Origin: Bacteroidia bacterium | GTDB lineage: Bacteria; Bacteroidota; Bacteroidia; Bacteroidales; Azobacteroidaceae | Length of the DNA stretch: 8,345 bases | Direction: 5' to 3' | Assembly: GCA_025999255.1 (NCBI GenBank) | Contig: BNXB01000061.1 | Span: 1 to 8,345 of the forward strand | Shown: positions 7,355-8,345 of the stretch, one piece after another | How the letters are laid out: every line of letters begins with the position of its first letter | Numbering within the stretch: the first letter of the stretch is position 1 | Program-made: the position numbers and the translations under genes | Notes under the pieces: model-generated | Told to the model about the DNA's origin: nothing | The model's input: only the letters and a program-made list of their open reading frames with translations | Databases searched by the model: none

Positions 7355-7373
7355 TGTCCTAAAACACATTGTT

Positions 7374-7721
7374 ATGACCAAAGAAGAATTTATTGTGATC
7401 TTAGAGCGTCAACAATCCAGTGGTCTAAGCATCAAAGATTTCTGTTTGAATGAATCCTATACAGCATCGAGTTTTCACTATTGGAAGTCAAAATTTGGGA
7501 TGAGTCGACCTTACCGAACTCAATTCGGTTCTGAGTTGGGCTTTGCCCCCATCAATTTAACCCCAGGAGGTAAGTCATCATTTATGGAGACTGACAAGAT
7601 GAACCAGATCGAAGTAGAGTTTCCTAATGGAATCACGATCCGGTTGAATAATTTCAATGACCTGCAGATGGCAGGTGCGTTTCTCTCCCAAACCCTGCAC
7701 CACTATGTTCTGCCTGAATGA
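7374..7721 (+). CDS. tnpA: IS66 accessory protein TnpA
   Basis: This is a 115-residue protein of the IS66 OrfA type. Its N-terminal third (about residues 18-45, around LSIKDFCLNESYTASSFHYW) reads as a helix-turn-helix of the transposase-8-like class, probably for DNA binding. The C-terminal part (VEFPNGITIRLNN) is the conserved IS66 OrfA beta-rich tail. In the related IS679, TnpA, TnpB and TnpC were all required for transposition, though TnpA is not the catalytic subunit. The ATG at 7374 is 73 bp inside the inferred IS end. The 3' end overlaps tnpB by 17 bases in a different frame, consistent with translational coupling. It appears intact. Confidence 0.9.
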   Translation: MTKEEFIVILERQQSSGLSIKDFCLNESYTASSFHYWKSKFGMSRPYRTQFGSELGFAPINLTPGGKSSFMETDKMNQIEVEFPNGITIRLNNFNDLQMAGAFLSQTLHHYVLPE

Positions 7722-8067
7722 CAGCATGCGTTATTTCCTTTGTCCCGGAAAGACCGATATGCGCAAAGGTATGAATACCCTTTGCGGGGTGGTTCAGAAC
7801 CGGATGAAACAGCACCTGCGCATGGGAGACGTATTTATATTTGTCAATCGTAGCCGGACAACGATGAAACTTCTTCATGCCGAAGATGGAGGGTTGGTGA
7901 TGTACGTCAAGCGTTTGGAAGAAGGGACTTTCCGTATGCCTAAATACGATGAAAGCACCCATTCTTACTCTATGGAATGGCGGGATTTGGTATTGATGGT
8001 AGAGGGAATGAAGGATTCACCGGATCTGCGGTTAAAGCGATTAAAAGCAATAAGAAATACGCAGTAA
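7705..8067 (+). CDS. tnpB: IS66 accessory protein TnpB (IS66 Orf2)
   Basis: This 120-residue IS66 Orf2 protein carries the family hallmark DMRKG near its N-terminus, followed by the usual GDVFIFVNRSRT and VKRLEEGTFRMP blocks. Its biochemical role is unknown, but it is needed for transposition in IS679. I chose the ATG at 7705 (product starting MFCLNDSMRYFLC) over the in-frame ATG at 7657. The family normally starts a few residues before the RYxL segment, and the 16 extra residues from 7657 would lie wholly inside tnpA and look unlike the family. The start overlaps the tnpA end by 17 bases. The gene is full length and uninterrupted. Confidence 0.9.
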   Translation: MFCLNDSMRYFLCPGKTDMRKGMNTLCGVVQNRMKQHLRMGDVFIFVNRSRTTMKLLHAEDGGLVMYVKRLEEGTFRMPKYDESTHSYSMEWRDLVLMVEGMKDSPDLRLKRLKAIRNTQ

Positions 8068-8091
8068 GTCAATAAATTACCCTGTTAAATA

Positions 8092-8123
8092 GTTGCTCAT
8101 CTCATTGATTTTTAGTATCTTCG
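8092..8123 (+). promoter_or_regulatory. probable Bacteroidota-type promoter for tnpC
   Basis: In the 76-bp tnpB-tnpC gap, GTTG (8092-8095) is followed by 20 bases and TATCTTCG (8116-8123). This fits the Bacteroides sigma-factor pattern TTTG-N19-21-TAnnTTTG with one mismatch per box at the right spacing. Transcription would begin near 8130, about 14 bases before the tnpC ATG. It would let the transposase be expressed apart from tnpAB. Confidence 0.5.
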
Positions 8124-8143
8124 CATTGTCAAAAACAACATCA

Positions 8144-8345
8144 ATGGACGGGCAAGATACCTTATTGCAGGTTATAAAACAGCTTTCAGAGACCAACAGC
8201 AAACAGCATGAAGAGATTACTTCCCTTCGCATGGAGTTGCAGCGTCTGAGCGCACAAATTGCTTGGTTTACCCGTCAGATGTTCGGCCGCAAGAGTGAAA
8301 AGCTTGGTGTTTTTGATCCCAATCAATTAGCTCTCAATTTTGAGG
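8144..8345 (+). CDS. tnpC: IS66 transposase TnpC (N-terminal part; cut by window edge)
   Basis: An open frame begins at the ATG at 8144 (MDGQDTLLQ) and runs off the right edge after 67 codons. Residues about 8-45 form a Leu- and charge-rich heptad-like helix (probable coiled coil) followed by WFTRQMFGRKSEK, the signature of the IS66 transposase N-terminus (compare LQRQLFGRRSEK forms). The family product is about 500 residues, with the zinc-binding and catalytic DDE domains downstream, all outside this window, so integrity cannot be judged. It lies 76 bp after tnpB and probably has its own promoter. Confidence 0.9.
   Translation, partial: MDGQDTLLQVIKQLSETNSKQHEEITSLRMELQRLSAQIAWFTRQMFGRKSEKLGVFDPNQLALNFE

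Larger units (their letters stand above)
7301..8345 (+). mobile_element. IS66-family insertion sequence, left part (continues past the right edge)
   Basis: The three-gene set tnpA-tnpB-tnpC in that order is diagnostic of IS66. The left boundary is placed at 7301 because the sequence there, GTAAGCCCCCGAAGAAGTAC, begins with the GTAA(G) typical of IS66 terminal inverted repeats, lies 73 bp before tnpA, and coincides with the end of recognisable ABC-F sequence on the other strand. Full members are about 2.5 kb, so about 1.4 kb including the right inverted repeat is off-window. The expected 8-bp target duplication therefore cannot be checked. Confidence 0.88.

Noticed and set aside
7127..7453. 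108-codon plus-strand frame spanning the ABC-F remnant and the IS66 left end
   Set aside because: It crosses the insertion junction, is antisense to the conserved ABC-F motifs and overlaps tnpA out of frame. Not a real gene.
7657..7704. Longer tnpB starting at ATG 7657
   Set aside because: The extra 16 residues lie entirely inside tnpA and do not resemble IS66 Orf2 N-termini; ATG 7705 fits better.

Overview
The window looks like a chromosomal segment from a member of the Bacteroidota, most likely Bacteroidales. The evidence is an S46 dipeptidyl peptidase of the DPP7/DPP11 type, a TamL-type lipoprotein of the BamA superfamily (a Bacteroidota hallmark), weak or absent Shine-Dalgarno sequences, and a promoter-like match to the Bacteroidota form (TTTG / TAnnTTTG) inside the IS element. 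It is AT-rich with ordinary codon use. I cannot name the genus.

Positions 1-1175 hold the C-terminal half of a secreted S46 dipeptidyl peptidase, entering from the left edge. A 62-bp gap follows, containing a 14-bp-arm palindrome and an exact 16-bp tandem duplication. Positions 1238-6991 form one compact plus-strand cluster: a membrane-anchored M23 (LytM-type) peptidase, dxr (MEP isoprenoid pathway), rseP (site-2 intramembrane protease) and tamL (outer-membrane/periplasmic translocation and assembly lipoprotein). The first pair abuts at TGA-ATG. dxr and rseP are separated by 52 bp carrying a long hairpin built from 9-nt repeats. rseP and tamL overlap by ATGA. The theme is envelope building: wall remodelling, precursor supply for undecaprenyl carriers, envelope proteolysis and outer-membrane assembly.

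From 6988 to about 7300, on the minus strand, lies the C-terminal end of an ABC-F ATPase. It retains the signature, Walker B and H-switch but loses everything upstream. The break coincides with GTAAGCC at 7301, the expected left end of an IS66-family element. That element runs off the right edge with tnpA, tnpB (overlapping tnpA by 17 bp) and the start of tnpC, which has its own likely Bacteroidota-type promoter in the tnpB-tnpC gap.

I found no RNA genes, CRISPR array or defence system. Nothing here is clearly a new biological system. The most worthwhile leads are the two intergenic repeat/hairpin structures, the IS66 disruption of the ABC-F gene, and the dxr-rseP-tamL coupling.
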